Notes: generated by a model not told the origin, from the letters alone. A stretch of DNA of 64,000 bases from Lampropedia hyalina DSM 16112 (GCF_900129055.1 NZ_FQUZ01000013.1:1-64000); one strand, 5' to 3'; counted from the stretch's first letter, positions 1-11,096 are shown. Translations and numbers: made by a program.

Positions 1-327
1 AGCTTGGCGTTTGGCCAGCGTTGCAAAGAAATGAAGGTAACGCCCTCCATGGGGACGGTGGGTGATGCCTACGACAACGCCATGGCTGAGAGCTTTTTTG
101 CGAGTCTGGAATGTGAGTTGATTGACAGGAGAAGTTGGCCAACAAAGGCAGGAGCCAAGCGCGACATCTTTAGCTGGATCGAGGGCTGGTACAACCCGCA
201 CCGGCTGCATTCAGGCATCGGTTACCTGTCGCCTGTAGAGTTTGAAAAAAGGAGGAAAGGCAGCAAGAAATCTGTTTCCAAACCAACGCCAGAAATGGCC
301 GATCCAGTGTTCTATACCCTCCGGTAA
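1..327 (+). CDS. IS3-family transposase OrfB, C-terminal part (5' end outside window)
   Basis: This is the C-terminal part of a DDE integrase-core transposase that cuts and rejoins DNA for IS movement. The frame is open from base 1, so the start is upstream. Visible family marks are the AYDNAMAESFFASLE segment, in which the Glu of AES is the last residue of the D-D-E triad, and the WYNPHRLHSGIGYLSP segment typical of IS3 OrfB. The catalytic aspartates and OrfA would lie upstream. The intact C-terminus suggests an element that was recently active, but completeness cannot be judged here. Confidence 0.9.
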   Translation, partial: SLAFGQRCKEMKVTPSMGTVGDAYDNAMAESFFASLECELIDRRSWPTKAGAKRDIFSWIEGWYNPHRLHSGIGYLSPVEFEKRRKGSKKSVSKPTPEMADPVFYTLR

Positions 328-342
328 TGTGGGGGAACTTCA
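1..342 (+). mobile_element. IS3-family insertion sequence, 3' end only
   Basis: The window opens inside an insertion sequence. Its transposase stop is at 325-327. The right terminus is probably at 342, where the sequence tgtgggggaacttca (328-342) ends in CA, as IS3-family right ends do. Immediately after it the reading frame of pilV begins in mid-protein, so the element sits inside pilV. The left end and any target-site duplication lie outside the window, so the exact boundary is inferred. Confidence 0.75.
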
Positions 343-750
343 ACTTCAGTGCGCATCATCGAAGACCTGGCAGAGCGCATCAAAAGCAACCCCGGTGGCT
401 TCGACCGCCTGAGCGACTACACGAATACAGCTTGGGCAGCCGTGCCGTCTGCACCATCCTCAGGCTGCGACACCAACAGTTGCACTGCCACCCAACTGGC
501 CCAGTGGGATGCAAATCAGTGGTTCAGCCAGATATCTCAGCTCATCCCTGGTGGGCAGGCCCGTACCTTTCTCTCTGCGGACGAAGCCGTTGGCAACCGG
601 CGGCAACTCGGTGTCATGCTGGCCTGGCCTTTGCAGCAGAGGGCGGTATCTGCATTTGGAACGCCTGAAAAGGTGACAACCGGAAGTGGGGCCAATGCTG
701 TGGCTTGCCCCGATGAGCATATTTGCCACCTTCTCTACATTCAGCCATGA
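343..750 (+). pseudogene. pilV: pilV remnant, 5'-truncated by the IS element
   Basis: This is the C-terminal part of the type IV pilus minor pilin PilV. The segment EDLAERIKSNPGGF corresponds to the conserved 'DMAERIRANP' region that in PilV follows the N-terminal prepilin helix. Downstream come the Cys-containing CDTNSCTATQLAQWDANQW and ISQLIPGG regions. The prepilin leader and the hydrophobic N-terminal helix are missing because IS sequence lies directly upstream. The frame upstream is closed by the transposase stop at 325-327. A GTG at 349 could start translation but would give a protein with no signal or membrane segment. The stop (748-750) overlaps the pilW start as ATGA, the original operon coupling. 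Confidence 0.8.
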
Positions 751-1541
751 CCGCTTGCCTGACTATCCACAACGCCGCAAAGCCCGTGCCTGCATCCGGT
801 GGCCATCGCAGTGCCCAGGGTGGTTTCACCCTGCTGGAATTGCTGGTGGGCATGTTCATCGGCCTCATCATCACCGGGGTTGCGCTGGGCACCCTCATGC
901 TCACCCGCGCCACCAGCAGCACCATCAGCGAAGTTGCCCAGCTCCAGCAACAGGCCGCCTATGCCCTGCAAATCATGGGCAACCACATCCGGCAAACCGG
1001 TTCCTACGAACTGCAACCGGCATTGAACAGCACCACAGCCTTCACCTTCACCGACTATCCGACGGGATTCACACGCTTTGGTGGAAGCAACGGCACTGGC
1101 TCCAAGCCCGATACCTTCACCATTGGCACACAAACCCCGATTGCAGGAGTACGCGACTGCAAGGGGGCGGAAGTTACTGCCACAGCGTATACCACCATCT
1201 TCAGCCTCACTAAGGCAGATGGTAATTTACGGTGCAACAGCAGTGTCAAGAACGAAGCACAAGCAATCATCGAAAACGTCACCGACTTTCAGGTCTGGTA
1301 CCGCAATTACGAGATTGACGCAGTAGGCAACTACAGCTTCCAACGGCAAGAAGCCCCCCGCCCACTCACGGCCACCCGGGGCGTGGCCGCCATTGAAATC
1401 TGCCTTGAACTGACAGGCAGCGAAAAATTGCCGAAAACCGACACCAAGTACACCAACTGCCAGGGGGAAGAAAAGGAAATTGGCGAAAACCTGCGGCGTG
1501 TCTTCCGCAACGTGTACAGCGTTCGCGTCACTGCCTTCTGA
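747..1541 (+). CDS. pilW: type IV pilus minor pilin PilW
   Basis: A 264-aa minor pilin-like protein of the type IV pilus tip/priming complex. It has a class III prepilin signal: a basic leader, then GGFTLLELLVG, with cleavage by PilD predicted after Gly26 and the conserved Glu at mature position 5. A hydrophobic helix of about 20 residues follows. The rest is a PilW-type globular domain ending VYSVRVTAF. The ATG at 747 overlaps the pilV stop (ATGA), which supports this start over the in-frame TTG at 723. Its operon is pilV-pilW-pilX-pilY1-pilE. With pilV broken, expression probably depends on readthrough or a promoter from the IS. Confidence 0.9.
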   Translation: MTACLTIHNAAKPVPASGGHRSAQGGFTLLELLVGMFIGLIITGVALGTLMLTRATSSTISEVAQLQQQAAYALQIMGNHIRQTGSYELQPALNSTTAFTFTDYPTGFTRFGGSNGTGSKPDTFTIGTQTPIAGVRDCKGAEVTATAYTTIFSLTKADGNLRCNSSVKNEAQAIIENVTDFQVWYRNYEIDAVGNYSFQRQEAPRPLTATRGVAAIEICLELTGSEKLPKTDTKYTNCQGEEKEIGENLRRVFRNVYSVRVTAF

Positions 1542-1563
1542 CCTTCCATAAAAAACCGCGCCC

Positions 1564-2457
1564 ATGCAGACCATGCCCGCCACCGACCCCACCCGTTGCC
1601 AGCCAGCCTTCAGCCCTTGCAGGCCATGCACATTCGCACCGGCACAGCAAGGCATTGTGCTGTTCATCGTCATGATTGTTGTGCTCATCACCAGCCTGCT
1701 GGTCATCTGGGCATCGCGCAGTTCCTTCTTCAACGAAATTGTCACCGGCAATGAAGCCGACTACCAGCGCGCCTTCGAGGCCGCTCAGGCCATGCTGCGC
1801 GATGCCGAACTGGACATCATGGAAACCCGCACCGATGGCACTGCCATTGCGCGTTGCGGTGAACCGAATGCGTTGCCATCGTGCCGCCCCAAAGCATTGC
1901 CTGCCAACTTTGTCAGCAAAGGGGCGAATGAAGATAAAAGAGCCTATTTCCCTTCCAGCTACAGCCTGGATGATGATGACGGTGGCGACCTGATGGTGCT
2001 GGAAGGCTTGTTGGCTGATTTCAAGTTCAGCAGCAAGGTGCGGGGTAACGAAGTCGGTTGTCTGGCGGCCATCTGCGTGGGCGGTATCACCCGCATTGAT
2101 GACCCCGCCCCTGCCGATCCAGAAAAACCAGTTCTGAACCCGTTCTGGAGCAACGCCACACTGCTGGACGAGATGAAGAAAACTGCTGCCAGCTATGGCC
2201 AATACACCGGCGCAGAATCGGGAAGCTCTGCCAACCCCCTGTTGAGCGACCGTGCATGGTACTGGGTGGAGCCTTTGGTTTACCAGGCCAATCTGGCGCA
2301 TGAAGCTGCCAGCCGCTTTGCACCGCGCGGCGGATATATCGGCAACACCCCCGGCATTGTTTACCGCATTACCGCCTATGCCGAAGGTCGAAAACCAGGC
2401 ACGCGGGTGGTCTTGCAAAGCATTCATGTCAGGCAGGAACAGAAAACAGCCCAATGA
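1564..2457 (+). CDS. pilX: type IV pilus assembly protein PilX
   Basis: A 297-aa PilX-family minor pilin. About 28 residues of leader precede the hydrophobic segment GIVLFIVMIVVLITSLLVIW. This is the PilX_N arrangement, which lacks the strict GFTLxE consensus. The periplasmic region begins with NEADYQRAFEAAQAMLRDAE, a conserved PilX stretch, and ends with the common pattern YRITAYAEGRKPGTRVVLQS. It lies 22 bases after pilW and 73 bases before pilY1. PilX acts with PilV, PilW, PilY1 and FimU-type pilins to prime pilus assembly and carry PilY1 at the tip. ATG 1573 is an alternative start. Confidence 0.88.
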   Translation: MQTMPATDPTRCQPAFSPCRPCTFAPAQQGIVLFIVMIVVLITSLLVIWASRSSFFNEIVTGNEADYQRAFEAAQAMLRDAELDIMETRTDGTAIARCGEPNALPSCRPKALPANFVSKGANEDKRAYFPSSYSLDDDDGGDLMVLEGLLADFKFSSKVRGNEVGCLAAICVGGITRIDDPAPADPEKPVLNPFWSNATLLDEMKKTAASYGQYTGAESGSSANPLLSDRAWYWVEPLVYQANLAHEAASRFAPRGGYIGNTPGIVYRITAYAEGRKPGTRVVLQSIHVRQEQKTAQ

Positions 2458-2530
2458 ATGGCAGGGTCTCTGCACCTGCGTTCGATTGCGCAGATTCCCG
2501 AATCACCGGAAAAATACAGGAACATTTGCC

Positions 2531-5500
2531 ATGAAATACATCCAGTCCATTCCTTTTTCCCCAGGAATTATTTGCGTAGCGATTGCCGCTGCCATGACTC
2601 CCGGCCATGCCGATGAACTGAACCTCAGCTACGCACCAGCCACCAACACCCATAAGCCACCTGCGCCCAATGTGATTATTTCGGTGGATGATTCGGGGAG
2701 TATGGCAACTAAAGATGTAGGCAATAAAACCAGAATGAAAGTCTTGCAGGATGCATTGAATGAGACTTTTAAAGCTGAAAATGTACCGAATAACAGTATC
2801 CGCCTGGGCTGGATGAGTATGAATGCGAAAAATAGCAATGGTACTTTTCCAGGATCCTCGCCGACCATAAAAATTCTTGATAAAGCGGTTCGGGATGATT
2901 TTTTACAATGGATTAATGACCTGAAGGCAGAAGGAGGAACGCCTGCTCATCGCATGTTATATCGCGCTGGTGAATACTTGAAAAATAATACTGCTCCCTG
3001 GGCTACATACCCAAATGGAAGTATTCCAGTCGGTCAAACACAGCAATATCTTGGGTGCCGTCGATCATACAATGTATTCTTGACAGACGGTTCATGGAAT
3101 TTTCCAGATATGGACAATGGCTCTAACTTAAATAAATATGGTCCAAGCTGGTTAAGGCAAGTCGCCAGTCTTGCAGACCTGGAATCTATAGGGAATGCCG
3201 ATGGAAAAAATCAAACCTTCCCAGATGGGAAGTCATATAATTATTCATCCGATCAGGCAAGAATATACAGCGACAAATATGGTAAAACCAGTGCTACTGT
3301 ATCATTCAGTGGTGCTTCTACTCCAATATCTACATGGGCTACCAATCGCATCAGTAAACCAACCACGTCCCGTGCCTATGAAGACCAAGAGGATATTTAT
3401 GGATCCATTTATCAGTGCAATGAGGAAAGCAGAACAACGGGTTCTGGAAGGAATCGTAAAACCGAATATAGATGGACCTGCACAGAGCGAGTGCTAACAT
3501 TTACAAGCTATCCAACCCTTTCGGATTTGGCATTTCATTATTGGGCTACAGACCTTCAGCCTCAAATTGCGGCGGCCAATGGTGGGAAATTCACCCTGAA
3601 ACCACAAATCAGACACAGTGGATCAGAGACGATTACTGTATCTGGCAAAACATTGTCTTTGCAGGAGTACTGGAACCCAAGAAACAACCCTGCAACATGG
3701 CCACATATGACCATGTTCACGGTAGGTTTTGGCCCTGGGGCTTCAATCAGTAAGCCCGATTTTGGTTCTGACACATGGACAGGTGGTGATTATAAAAATC
3801 TCTTGCTAGGTAGCTCAACAACGGCTGGTGATAAAAAATGGGGAGACCCTGAGCTTTCCATAAGCACCAGTGGTGGTCATGATGGGGTTGGTAGGCGCGC
3901 AGAGCTCTGGCATGCCGCCATCAATAGCCGGGGTACTTTTGTACCTGTATCCAAGGCAGAAGACCTTGTAGCCACGTTCAAAACCATCTTGAACCAGATC
4001 ATTGCTGAAAATACCTTGCCAATGACATCAGTCACGCTGACAGCCAGCACGCTGCGGCGCGATTCCAATATGTTTGTCAGCAGCTACGAACCTTCCAACT
4101 GGACTGGATCGGTCACGGCCTATGCCGTGGAGGCAGAAACCGGCAATGTATCCAAAGAGCCTGTCTGGGATAGTGCGAAAAAAATGGACGCTATTTCAAA
4201 TTACCATCAAATCAGAAAAGTTTTTTCTCATAATGGAGATGATGGAATTGTATTCGGCTGGGGTAATTTGAGCTCCATACAAAAAACCTTAATATCCAAC
4301 AACAATCAAACATTGGGCGTGGAGAGAATTGATTTTATCAAGGGTAAAAAGGTCACCAATTATCGCCAGCGCAATTCCATTCATGGAGATATAGTCAATT
4401 CAAAGGCCTGGTACCACAATGGTGATGCTGCTTATCTGAGCAAAACAGGCAAGGAAAAAGACCTGAGTAAGCAGACGCGAAAAATCGTCTATGTTGGAGC
4501 CAACGATGGCATGCTCCATGCCTTCAATGCCAGTAACGGTGTGGAGGCGTTTGCCTATATTCCCCAAGGGCTTTACGCAAAGTTGCCGGAATTGACGAAA
4601 ACCGATTACGTTCACCAATATTATGTGGATGGTTCGCCTTTTGTCTCGGAGGTCAAGATTGGGGCTGATTGGAAAGATTATCTGGTCGGTACGCTGGGTG
4701 CAGGTGGCAAGGGCTATTTCATTCTCGATGTCACCAATCCGGCCAGTTTTTCTGCCTCTGATGTGAAGTTGGATGTAACCGGTACTGCCGATGCCGATAT
4801 TGGCTATATTTTCGGTGAGCCTACTGCCGACCAGGCCAGTCCCACCCGAGCCACACAATTGACCCAGTTGAACGATGGCCGCTGGGCTTTTGTCACTGGC
4901 AATGGCTATAACAGTACCAACCAAAATTCAGTGTTGCTCATTCAGTATCTGGATGGCACACTGAAAAAACTCACGGCTACGCCATCCAGCAAGGCTGTGG
5001 GTAATGGCCTTTCCGCACCACGCCTGATCGACCTTTCGGGTGATGGCATTCCCGATGTCGCCTATGCCGGGGATTTGAGCGGCAATCTCTGGAAGTTTGA
5101 CCTGACTTGCGCACTGGATGGCAGTGGCAAGGCCAAGGAAGGCAATGCTTGCTCCAACGATTACAAAGTGGCATTCAGCGGGAAGCCGTTGTTCACGGCC
5201 AAGGACACGCTCAACCAGGCACAGCCCATTACCACGGCTCCGGCATTCATCCGGCACACTTCAGCACCGGGGCTGATACTCACCTTTGGCACGGGCCAGA
5301 ACCTGACCAATGATGACCGCACCACCAACTACCAGCAGACTTTGTATGGCATTCACGACCGTACGGGCTGGACGGTATCTACCAGTGGCACGGTGTCATG
5401 GACGACACCGGAAAAGGATGATGCAGAGCGGGCCTATCAAACCAGTGAATATCCCATCAAGCACACGGAACTACAGACCATGAGCCTGACCCGGACGACC

Positions 5501-5983
5501 GAGGAAAACGATGATGGCGAACGGGTGGCAGCATGGAAGGTCACAGGTGAGGTGCCTTACTTCAACCAATCTTCCGGTTCTTCTACCTTCAAAAAAGGCT
5601 GGGCTTTGAACCTGCCGGTGAACAAGTCTCGGGTACTTGGCAATATCGAATGGGTGTCGGGTGAGTTGTTCCGTGTCCGGTTCATGGTTCCTGCCGAAGG
5701 GGGAGCAGGAGGCACCACCGACCTGATCGAAACCTGCGAAGCGGTGTACAGCGAGCGGGAAGATTATGTCGGGCTGTTCAATGCCATTTCCGGCAAGTCC
5801 TACAAGAGCAACAGCACGGATTATTTTGGTTTTGGTGAAGACCCGTCACAGGGCTTGTCCGTATTCCTCAGCACGGGAGATGGCGGCTTGAAATCCGTTA
5901 CCCCACCGGGTGTGGAGAAGGGCGAAGATTTCGCAGCTCCTGGCATGATTGGCTTGAAACCCAACTGGCGGCAGGTGAATTGA
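2531..5983 (+). CDS. pilY1: PilY1-type pilus tip adhesin/assembly protein
   Basis: 1150 aa. A Sec signal peptide (cleavage near GHA at residues 25-27) is followed by a von Willebrand A-like domain with a MIDAS motif DDSGSM (residues 53-58). The C-terminal half is the PilY1 beta-propeller, starting around [15 protein letters not shown] (about residue 650). It contains a calcium-site-like loop [15 protein letters not shown] (about 834-848), resembling the loop that controls pilus retraction in PilY1. The ATG at 2531 with CAGGA upstream is preferred because it is followed by the signal peptide; the longer in-frame extension overlaps pilX. The N-terminal half is conspicuously AT-rich with different codon use, suggesting recombination. 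The stop overlaps the pilE start (ATGA). Confidence 0.93.
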   Translation: MKYIQSIPFSPGIICVAIAAAMTPGHADELNLSYAPATNTHKPPAPNVIISVDDSGSMATKDVGNKTRMKVLQDALNETFKAENVPNNSIRLGWMSMNAKNSNGTFPGSSPTIKILDKAVRDDFLQWINDLKAEGGTPAHRMLYRAGEYLKNNTAPWATYPNGSIPVGQTQQYLGCRRSYNVFLTDGSWNFPDMDNGSNLNKYGPSWLRQVASLADLESIGNADGKNQTFPDGKSYNYSSDQARIYSDKYGKTSATVSFSGASTPISTWATNRISKPTTSRAYEDQEDIYGSIYQCNEESRTTGSGRNRKTEYRWTCTERVLTFTSYPTLSDLAFHYWATDLQPQIAAANGGKFTLKPQIRHSGSETITVSGKTLSLQEYWNPRNNPATWPHMTMFTVGFGPGASISKPDFGSDTWTGGDYKNLLLGSSTTAGDKKWGDPELSISTSGGHDGVGRRAELWHAAINSRGTFVPVSKAEDLVATFKTILNQIIAENTLPMTSVTLTASTLRRDSNMFVSSYEPSNWTGSVTAYAVEAETGNVSKEPVWDSAKKMDAISNYHQIRKVFSHNGDDGIVFGWGNLSSIQKTLISNNNQTLGVERIDFIKGKKVTNYRQRNSIHGDIVNSKAWYHNGDAAYLSKTGKEKDLSKQTRKIVYVGANDGMLHAFNASNGVEAFAYIPQGLYAKLPELTKTDYVHQYYVDGSPFVSEVKIGADWKDYLVGTLGAGGKGYFILDVTNPASFSASDVKLDVTGTADADIGYIFGEPTADQASPTRATQLTQLNDGRWAFVTGNGYNSTNQNSVLLIQYLDGTLKKLTATPSSKAVGNGLSAPRLIDLSGDGIPDVAYAGDLSGNLWKFDLTCALDGSGKAKEGNACSNDYKVAFSGKPLFTAKDTLNQAQPITTAPAFIRHTSAPGLILTFGTGQNLTNDDRTTNYQQTLYGIHDRTGWTVSTSGTVSWTTPEKDDAERAYQTSEYPIKHTELQTMSLTRTTEENDDGERVAAWKVTGEVPYFNQSSGSSTFKKGWALNLPVNKSRVLGNIEWVSGELFRVRFMVPAEGGAGGTTDLIETCEAVYSEREDYVGLFNAISGKSYKSNSTDYFGFGEDPSQGLSVFLSTGDGGLKSVTPPGVEKGEDFAAPGMIGLKPNWRQVN

Positions 5984-6429
5984 TGATGTATTGCACTTTA
6001 TCAACAACCGGAAAACGCCAGCGTGGCTTCACGCTGATCGAGATCATGATTGTGGTGGCGATCATCGGCATTCTGGCGGCGATTGCTTTCCCCAACTACA
6101 CCGAGTATGTGCGCAAGGGCCGCCGTGCCGAGGCACGCACGGCCTTGCTGAAAGTCTCCCAGTGGATGGAGCGGTCGTCTGTTTCCACAGGGTTGTATCC
6201 AAGCAGTTTGAATGGAGCACCCACGACCGTGGAATCTGGTGGGTACAGGATTGATTTTGCCAAGGATGGCGATGGAAAAGATTTGCGCGATGGCAGAAGT
6301 TACACCCTGCAAGCCACCCGCCAGAATGCCCAAACGGGGGATAAATGCGGCGATTACCGGCTGACGCATACTGGTGAGAGACAAATTGTCAATCAACAAT
6401 CTGGTGTGACGGTAGGCCAGTGCTGGTAG
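5983..6429 (+). CDS. pilE: type IV pilin PilE (minor/major pilin-like)
   Basis: A 148-aa type IVa pilin. The leader ends at Gly15, followed by [20 protein letters not shown] with Glu at mature position 5 and the [14 protein letters not shown] segment. Two C-terminal cysteines (in DKCGDY and GQCW) bracket a D-region, as in PilE pilins. The start overlaps the pilY1 stop (ATG 5983-5985; a second ATG at 5986). As the last gene of a pilVWXY1E operon this is usually a minor pilin of the tip complex rather than the main PilA. No strong U-rich terminator follows; a nested inverted repeat begins 47 bases downstream. Confidence 0.9.
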   Translation: MMYCTLSTTGKRQRGFTLIEIMIVVAIIGILAAIAFPNYTEYVRKGRRAEARTALLKVSQWMERSSVSTGLYPSSLNGAPTTVESGGYRIDFAKDGDGKDLRDGRSYTLQATRQNAQTGDKCGDYRLTHTGERQIVNQQSGVTVGQCW

Positions 6430-6476
6430 TGTGTTGTGTAGCGCAGCCCCGGTAGGGCGGGAATAACCTTTTTATT

Positions 6477-6586
6477 GATCGTTCCTGCGCTCCTGCGTGG
6501 GAACGGGGTATCGGGACGCTCCAGCGTCCATGGCATGCCGCTGGAGCGGCGGGGAGGCGTTCCAGCGCGGGAGCGCAGGAACGATC
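6477..6586. repeat. nested inverted repeat (REP/BIME-like) between pilE and purL
   Basis: A perfect 16-bp inverted repeat (6477-6492 with 6571-6586, gatcgttcctgcgctc) encloses two further palindromes: ggacgct-cc-agcgtcc (6514-6529) and ccgct-gg-agcgg (6538-6549). The multi-hairpin design resembles the dispersed GTTCC..GGAAC repeats common in proteobacterial intergenic regions. It could act as a transcript-end stabiliser or terminator for the pilus operon. No protein is encoded. Confidence 0.75.
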
Positions 6587-6714
6587 ACACCCTCCTTACA
6601 GCCTACTGCTTACAGCTAAAATGACGGTTTTATCCACCATGCCGTTGCCTGCCGTCGCCGATGCTGTCGTGTGCCGGGGCATGGTTTTCCCGGCTGCCAT
6701 TTTCTGGACTGTCT

Positions 6715-9700
6715 GTGTCTCTTACCATCACCTTGCTGGAGGGCGGCAACGCCCTCAGTGCGTTCCGTGCGCAAAAGCTCCTGCCGCTGTTGCAGGCCGT
6801 TCACCCGAAGATCGAAGGCGTTGCCGCCCGCTACCTGCACCTGGTGGCGACCGAATCGGCTCCCGATGCCGCATTGTCTGCACAATTGGCCAGGCTGCTG
6901 GACTATGGCGAGCCGTTTGCTGCCAATGCGCAGGATGCGGCTGCCGTGGTGCTGGTCACGCCGCGCGTGGGCACGGTGAGTCCCTGGGCTTCCAAGGCCA
7001 CCGATATTGCCCATAACTGCGCATTGGCGGTGCGGCGCATCGAGCGCGCCGTGGAGTATCGCATCCACCTGAAGAAGGGCCTGTTCGGCAAGACCGACAC
7101 TTTGGATGCTGCGCAATGGCAACAGCTTGCCGCGCTGCTGCACGACCGCATGACCGAGTCCGCGCTGGCCAGCCGCGAGCAGGTGCAGGCCTTGTTCGAT
7201 GCCCTGCTTGCCGCGCCCATCGAGACCGTGGATGTCCTCGGCGGTGGCCGTGCCGCGCTGGAAGCGAGCAACCGCGCCTGGGGGCTGGCACTGGCCGATG
7301 ACGAAATCGACTATCTGGTGCAGGCATTCACGCAGTTGCAGCGCAACCCTACCGATGTGGAGCTGATGATGTTCGCGCAGGCCAACAGCGAACACTGCCG
7401 CCACAAGATTTTCAATGCCGATTTCACCATCGACGGAGCCAGGCAGGACAAGAGCCTGTTTGCGATGATTCGCAACACCCACCAGTTGCGCCCCGAGCAC
7501 ACGGTGGTGGCATATTCCGACAACGCCTCGGTCATGGAAGGCCACCGCATCGAACGCTTTGCGGCGCGTGCCACGGCCACCCAAAATCCGCGCCATTACA
7601 GCCGTGACGAGGCCCTGCACCATATTCTGATGAAGGTGGAAACGCACAACCACCCCACGGCCATTTCGCCGTTCCCCGGTGCATCGACGGGCGCGGGCGG
7701 AGAAATCCGTGACGAAGGTGCGACCGGGCGCGGCTCCAAACCCAAGGCCGGGCTGACGGGCTTCACCGTTTCCAGGCTGTGGGATGGTCTTTCCGACCAG
7801 ATCGGCGGCAAGCCCGAACACATTGCCAGTCCGTTGCAAATCATGATCGAGGGGCCTCTGGGCGGCGCGGCTTTCAACAACGAGTTTGGCCGTCCCAACC
7901 TGATCGGCTATTTCCGCGAGTACGAGCAGGAAGTGGCCGGGGTGCAGCGCGGTTTCCACAAGCCCATCATGATTGCGGGCGGTCTGGGGCAGATCGATGC
8001 CACGCAGACGCAGAAGATCGAATTTCCGGCAGGTACGTTGCTGATTCAACTGGGCGGCCCCGGCATGCGCATCGGCATGGGCGGTGGCGCGGCTTCCTCG
8101 CTGGCCACCGGCACGAATGCGGCCAATCTGGACTTTGATTCGGTGCAGCGCGGCAACCCGGAAATCGAACGCCGGGCGCAGGAGGTCATCAACCAGTGCT
8201 GGCAGCAAGGCACTGCAAACCCGATTCTGGCCATCCACGATGTGGGCGCGGGCGGTCTCTCCAACGCCTTCCCGGAACTGACCAACGATGCAGGCCGGGG
8301 TGCGCGCTTCGATCTGCGCAAAGTGCCGCTGGAGGAATCCGGCCTGTCGCCCAGGGAAATCTGGAGCAACGAAAGCCAGGAACGCTATGTGCTGGCGATT
8401 GTGCCCGAGTCGCTGGAGAATTTCCAGACCTTGTGCGAGCGCGAGCGTTGCCCGTTCGCCGTCATTGGGGTGGCCACCGAAGAACGCCACCTCGAACTGG
8501 TGGACGGTCAGAACCCGCAGGCTCCCCAACCCGTCGATATGCCCATGAACGTGCTGCTGGGCAAGCCGCCCAAAATGCACCGCGACGTACAGACCGTGCA
8601 GCGCGAGGTGCCGCCGCTGGACGTGGACGGTGTGGATTTGCAGCAAAGCATCATCCAAGTTTTGAGCCACCCGACTGTGGCCAGCAAGCGTTTTCTGATT
8701 ACGATTGGCGACCGCGCCGTGGGCGGGCTGACGCACCGTGACCAGATGGTGGGGCCGTGGCAGGTTCCGGTGGCGGACGTGGCGGTGACGCTGGCCGACT
8801 ACCAGGGGCTGGCAGGCGAGGCCATGAGCATGGGCGAGCGCAGCCCGATTGCTGCCATCAACGCGCCCGCATCGGGGCGCATGGCGATTGCCGAGTCCAT
8901 CACCAACCTGCTGGCCGCGCCCATCGAACTGGGGCGGGTCAAGCTATCGGCCAACTGGATGGCGGCCACCGGCGAGCCGGGCGAGGACGCTGACCTGTAC
9001 CGCACGGTGCAGGCCGTGGGCATGGAGCTGTGCCCTGCACTGGGCGTATCCATTCCGGTGGGCAAGGACAGCCTGTCGATGCGCAGCGTCTGGCAGCACG
9101 AGGGCGAGGCGAAGAAAGTGACATCACCCGTCACCTTGATCGCCACCGCCTTCTGCACCCTGGCGGATGTACGCGGCACACTCACTGCGCAACTCGACCG
9201 CAACGAAGTGGACAGCACGCTTATTCTGATCGACTTGGGCAAGGGCCAGCACCGCATGGGCGGCTCCATGCTGGCACAGATCCTGGGGCAGGGCGGTGGC
9301 GACACCCCCGATCTGGACGATGCGCAAGACCTCATCCACCTTGTCAATGCCGTCAATCAGCTGCGCAGTGAAGGCCGCATTCTGGCCTACCACGACCGCA
9401 GTGACGGTGGCTTGCTGGCGACTGTGGCCGAAATGGCCTTTGCCGGACAGGTGGGCGTGGCCCTGAACATCGACATGCTGATTACCGAAGGCGATGGCAT
9501 CAGCGACAGCCGTGCCGAGTATGGCGATGCCAAGAACTGGGCGCAGCAAATCAGCGCACGGCGCGAGGAGCTGACCCTGCGTGCCCTGTTCAACGAGGAG
9601 CTGGGCGTGGTGCTGCAAGTGCGCACCAGCGAACGCAACGACATCATGCAGATTCTGCGCGAGCATGGCCTGGCCAAGTGCAGTCACTTCATCGGCAAGA

Positions 9701-10737
9701 CCCGCCCGCAGCACGCGCCGCTGGACGTGGGCAAAGGCCAGTTGCAAATCTGGCGAGACACCAAGAATGTCTTCAGTGCCGACCTGTTCGACCTGTTCCA
9801 GGTTTGGGACAGCGTGAGCTGGAAAATTGCGCGTGAGCGCGACAACCCGGAATGCGCCGACCAGGAACACGCCGCAGCCGGTCTGCCCGATGACCCCGGC
9901 CTGCACGTTCACCTCACGTTCGATGCGGCAGAGGACGTGGCCGCACCGTTCATCGGCAAGGCCAGGCCCAAGGTAGCCATCTTGCGCGAGCAGGGCGTGA
10001 ACTCGCATGTGGAAATGGCTTACGCCTTCAGCGAGGCCGGTTTCGATGCCGTGGATGTGCACATGAGCGATCTGCAAAGTGGCCGCGAACAACTGGCCGA
10101 TTTCAAGGGCATCGTGGCCTGTGGCGGCTTCAGCTACGGTGACACGCTGGGCGCAGGCGTGGGCTGGGCGCGTTCCATCACATTCAACCCGCGCCTGTCG
10201 GACGCATTCCAGCAGTTCTTCGCTCGCACCGACACATTTGGGCTGGGCGTGTGCAACGGCTGCCAGATGTTCGCCGAACTCGCTTCCATCATCCCCGGTG
10301 CGCAGCACTGGCCACGCTTCACCACCAACCGCAGCGAACGCTTCGAGGCGCGGCTGTCGCTGGTGGAAGTGCTGGAGTCGCCCAGCCTGTTCCTGCAAGG
10401 CATGGCGGGCAGCCGCCTGCCGATTGCGGTGGCGCATGGCGAAGGTTTGGCCAACTTCGGCCGTCAGGGCGATGCGGGCGAGGTGCTGGCGGCACTGCGC
10501 TACGTCGATCACCACGGCCAGCCCACCGAGCAATACCCGCTCAACCCCAATGGCAGCGCAGCTGGCCTGACCGGCGTGACCACTGCCGATGGCCGCTTCA
10601 CGGCCATGATGCCGCACCCGGAGCGCGTGTTCCGCAATGTGCAGATGAGCTGGACGGATTGGGCCGCCACCGGTGGCGTGGAAGCGAAAAGCCCGTGGAT
10701 GCGCATCTGGCGCAACGCCCGCAAATGGGTGGGGTGA
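6715..10737 (+). CDS. purL: phosphoribosylformylglycinamidine synthase
   Basis: 1340 aa, the single-chain (large) PurL that converts FGAR, glutamine and ATP to FGAM in purine synthesis. The N-terminal part begins [16 protein letters not shown], the usual PurL start, which is why GTG 6715 is preferred; an in-frame ATG at 6661 would add 18 unrelated residues. The synthase core has the conserved [18 protein letters not shown] and [16 protein letters not shown] motifs. The C-terminal class-I glutamine amidotransferase domain has the nucleophile Cys in [11 protein letters not shown] (about residue 1180) and His/Glu in [10 protein letters not shown]. It stands alone, not in a pur operon. Product certain, start less so. 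Confidence 0.96.
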   Translation: MSLTITLLEGGNALSAFRAQKLLPLLQAVHPKIEGVAARYLHLVATESAPDAALSAQLARLLDYGEPFAANAQDAAAVVLVTPRVGTVSPWASKATDIAHNCALAVRRIERAVEYRIHLKKGLFGKTDTLDAAQWQQLAALLHDRMTESALASREQVQALFDALLAAPIETVDVLGGGRAALEASNRAWGLALADDEIDYLVQAFTQLQRNPTDVELMMFAQANSEHCRHKIFNADFTIDGARQDKSLFAMIRNTHQLRPEHTVVAYSDNASVMEGHRIERFAARATATQNPRHYSRDEALHHILMKVETHNHPTAISPFPGASTGAGGEIRDEGATGRGSKPKAGLTGFTVSRLWDGLSDQIGGKPEHIASPLQIMIEGPLGGAAFNNEFGRPNLIGYFREYEQEVAGVQRGFHKPIMIAGGLGQIDATQTQKIEFPAGTLLIQLGGPGMRIGMGGGAASSLATGTNAANLDFDSVQRGNPEIERRAQEVINQCWQQGTANPILAIHDVGAGGLSNAFPELTNDAGRGARFDLRKVPLEESGLSPREIWSNESQERYVLAIVPESLENFQTLCERERCPFAVIGVATEERHLELVDGQNPQAPQPVDMPMNVLLGKPPKMHRDVQTVQREVPPLDVDGVDLQQSIIQVLSHPTVASKRFLITIGDRAVGGLTHRDQMVGPWQVPVADVAVTLADYQGLAGEAMSMGERSPIAAINAPASGRMAIAESITNLLAAPIELGRVKLSANWMAATGEPGEDADLYRTVQAVGMELCPALGVSIPVGKDSLSMRSVWQHEGEAKKVTSPVTLIATAFCTLADVRGTLTAQLDRNEVDSTLILIDLGKGQHRMGGSMLAQILGQGGGDTPDLDDAQDLIHLVNAVNQLRSEGRILAYHDRSDGGLLATVAEMAFAGQVGVALNIDMLITEGDGISDSRAEYGDAKNWAQQISARREELTLRALFNEELGVVLQVRTSERNDIMQILREHGLAKCSHFIGKTRPQHAPLDVGKGQLQIWRDTKNVFSADLFDLFQVWDSVSWKIARERDNPECADQEHAAAGLPDDPGLHVHLTFDAAEDVAAPFIGKARPKVAILREQGVNSHVEMAYAFSEAGFDAVDVHMSDLQSGREQLADFKGIVACGGFSYGDTLGAGVGWARSITFNPRLSDAFQQFFARTDTFGLGVCNGCQMFAELASIIPGAQHWPRFTTNRSERFEARLSLVEVLESPSLFLQGMAGSRLPIAVAHGEGLANFGRQGDAGEVLAALRYVDHHGQPTEQYPLNPNGSAAGLTGVTTADGRFTAMMPHPERVFRNVQMSWTDWAATGGVEAKSPWMRIWRNARKWVG

Positions 10738-10826
10738 ACATGGCAAATATGCTGGATTTTTTGCACTAAACGGGCCAGAAACAGCAAAACCTGTCTGAAT
10801 TTTCCTTCAAAATGGAAAATCCACGC

Positions 10827-10832
10827 TAGAAT
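10827..10832 (+). promoter_or_regulatory. possible -10 element of the tRNA-Leu promoter
   Basis: TAGAAT lies 38 bases before the tRNA 5' end, a plausible -10 hexamer for a stable-RNA promoter. No good -35 match is seen at 16-18 bp spacing, so this is tentative. Confidence 0.3.
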
Positions 10833-10870
10833 GCTGTTTTATTCAGAGCGAAAAAACTGAATCATAAAAA

Positions 10871-10955
10871 GCCGTCGTGGTGAAATTGGTAGACACGCTA
10901 TCTTGAGGGGGTAGTGGCGAAAGCTGTGCGAGTTCGAGTCTCGCCGACGGCACCA
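10871..10955 (+). tRNA. tRNA-Leu (anticodon GAG)
   Basis: An 85-nt class II tRNA. The acceptor stem GCCGTCG pairs with CGACGGC, followed by A and an encoded CCA. The D-arm is GTGAAATTGGTAGACAC. The anticodon stem ctatc/ggtag encloses loop TTGAGGG with GAG at 10905-10907, reading CUC/CUU. A short variable arm precedes the T-arm GAGTTCGAGTCTC. It lies 133 bases after purL and is followed by an intrinsic terminator. Confidence 0.97.
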
Positions 10956-10991
10956 AGTGACAATGTCAAGTTGTCCCAAAACATCCCAATA

Positions 10992-11025
10992 ACCCGCTGT
11001 TTTCATAGGAGACAGCGGGTTTTTT
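10992..11025 (+). terminator. intrinsic terminator after tRNA-Leu
   Basis: A perfect 9-bp stem acccgctgt/acagcgggt (10992-11000, 11012-11020) is followed directly by a run of T residues. It is correctly placed to end the tRNA transcript 37 bases past CCA. Confidence 0.9.
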
Positions 11026-11096
11026 GTTTTTCTGTCGTTGCCTTTTCAGCATGGCAGTGGCCCGAGATGGTGGTTCAACGGGCGCAGGAAGGAAAC

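Noticed and set aside
349-750. GTG 349 as start of a functional short PilV
   Set aside because: It would lack the prepilin leader and membrane helix needed for PilV function, so it is treated as a remnant.
6661-6714. ATG 6661 as the purL start
   Set aside because: The added 18 residues are unlike PurL N-termini; GTG 6715 begins right before the conserved LEGGNALS segment.
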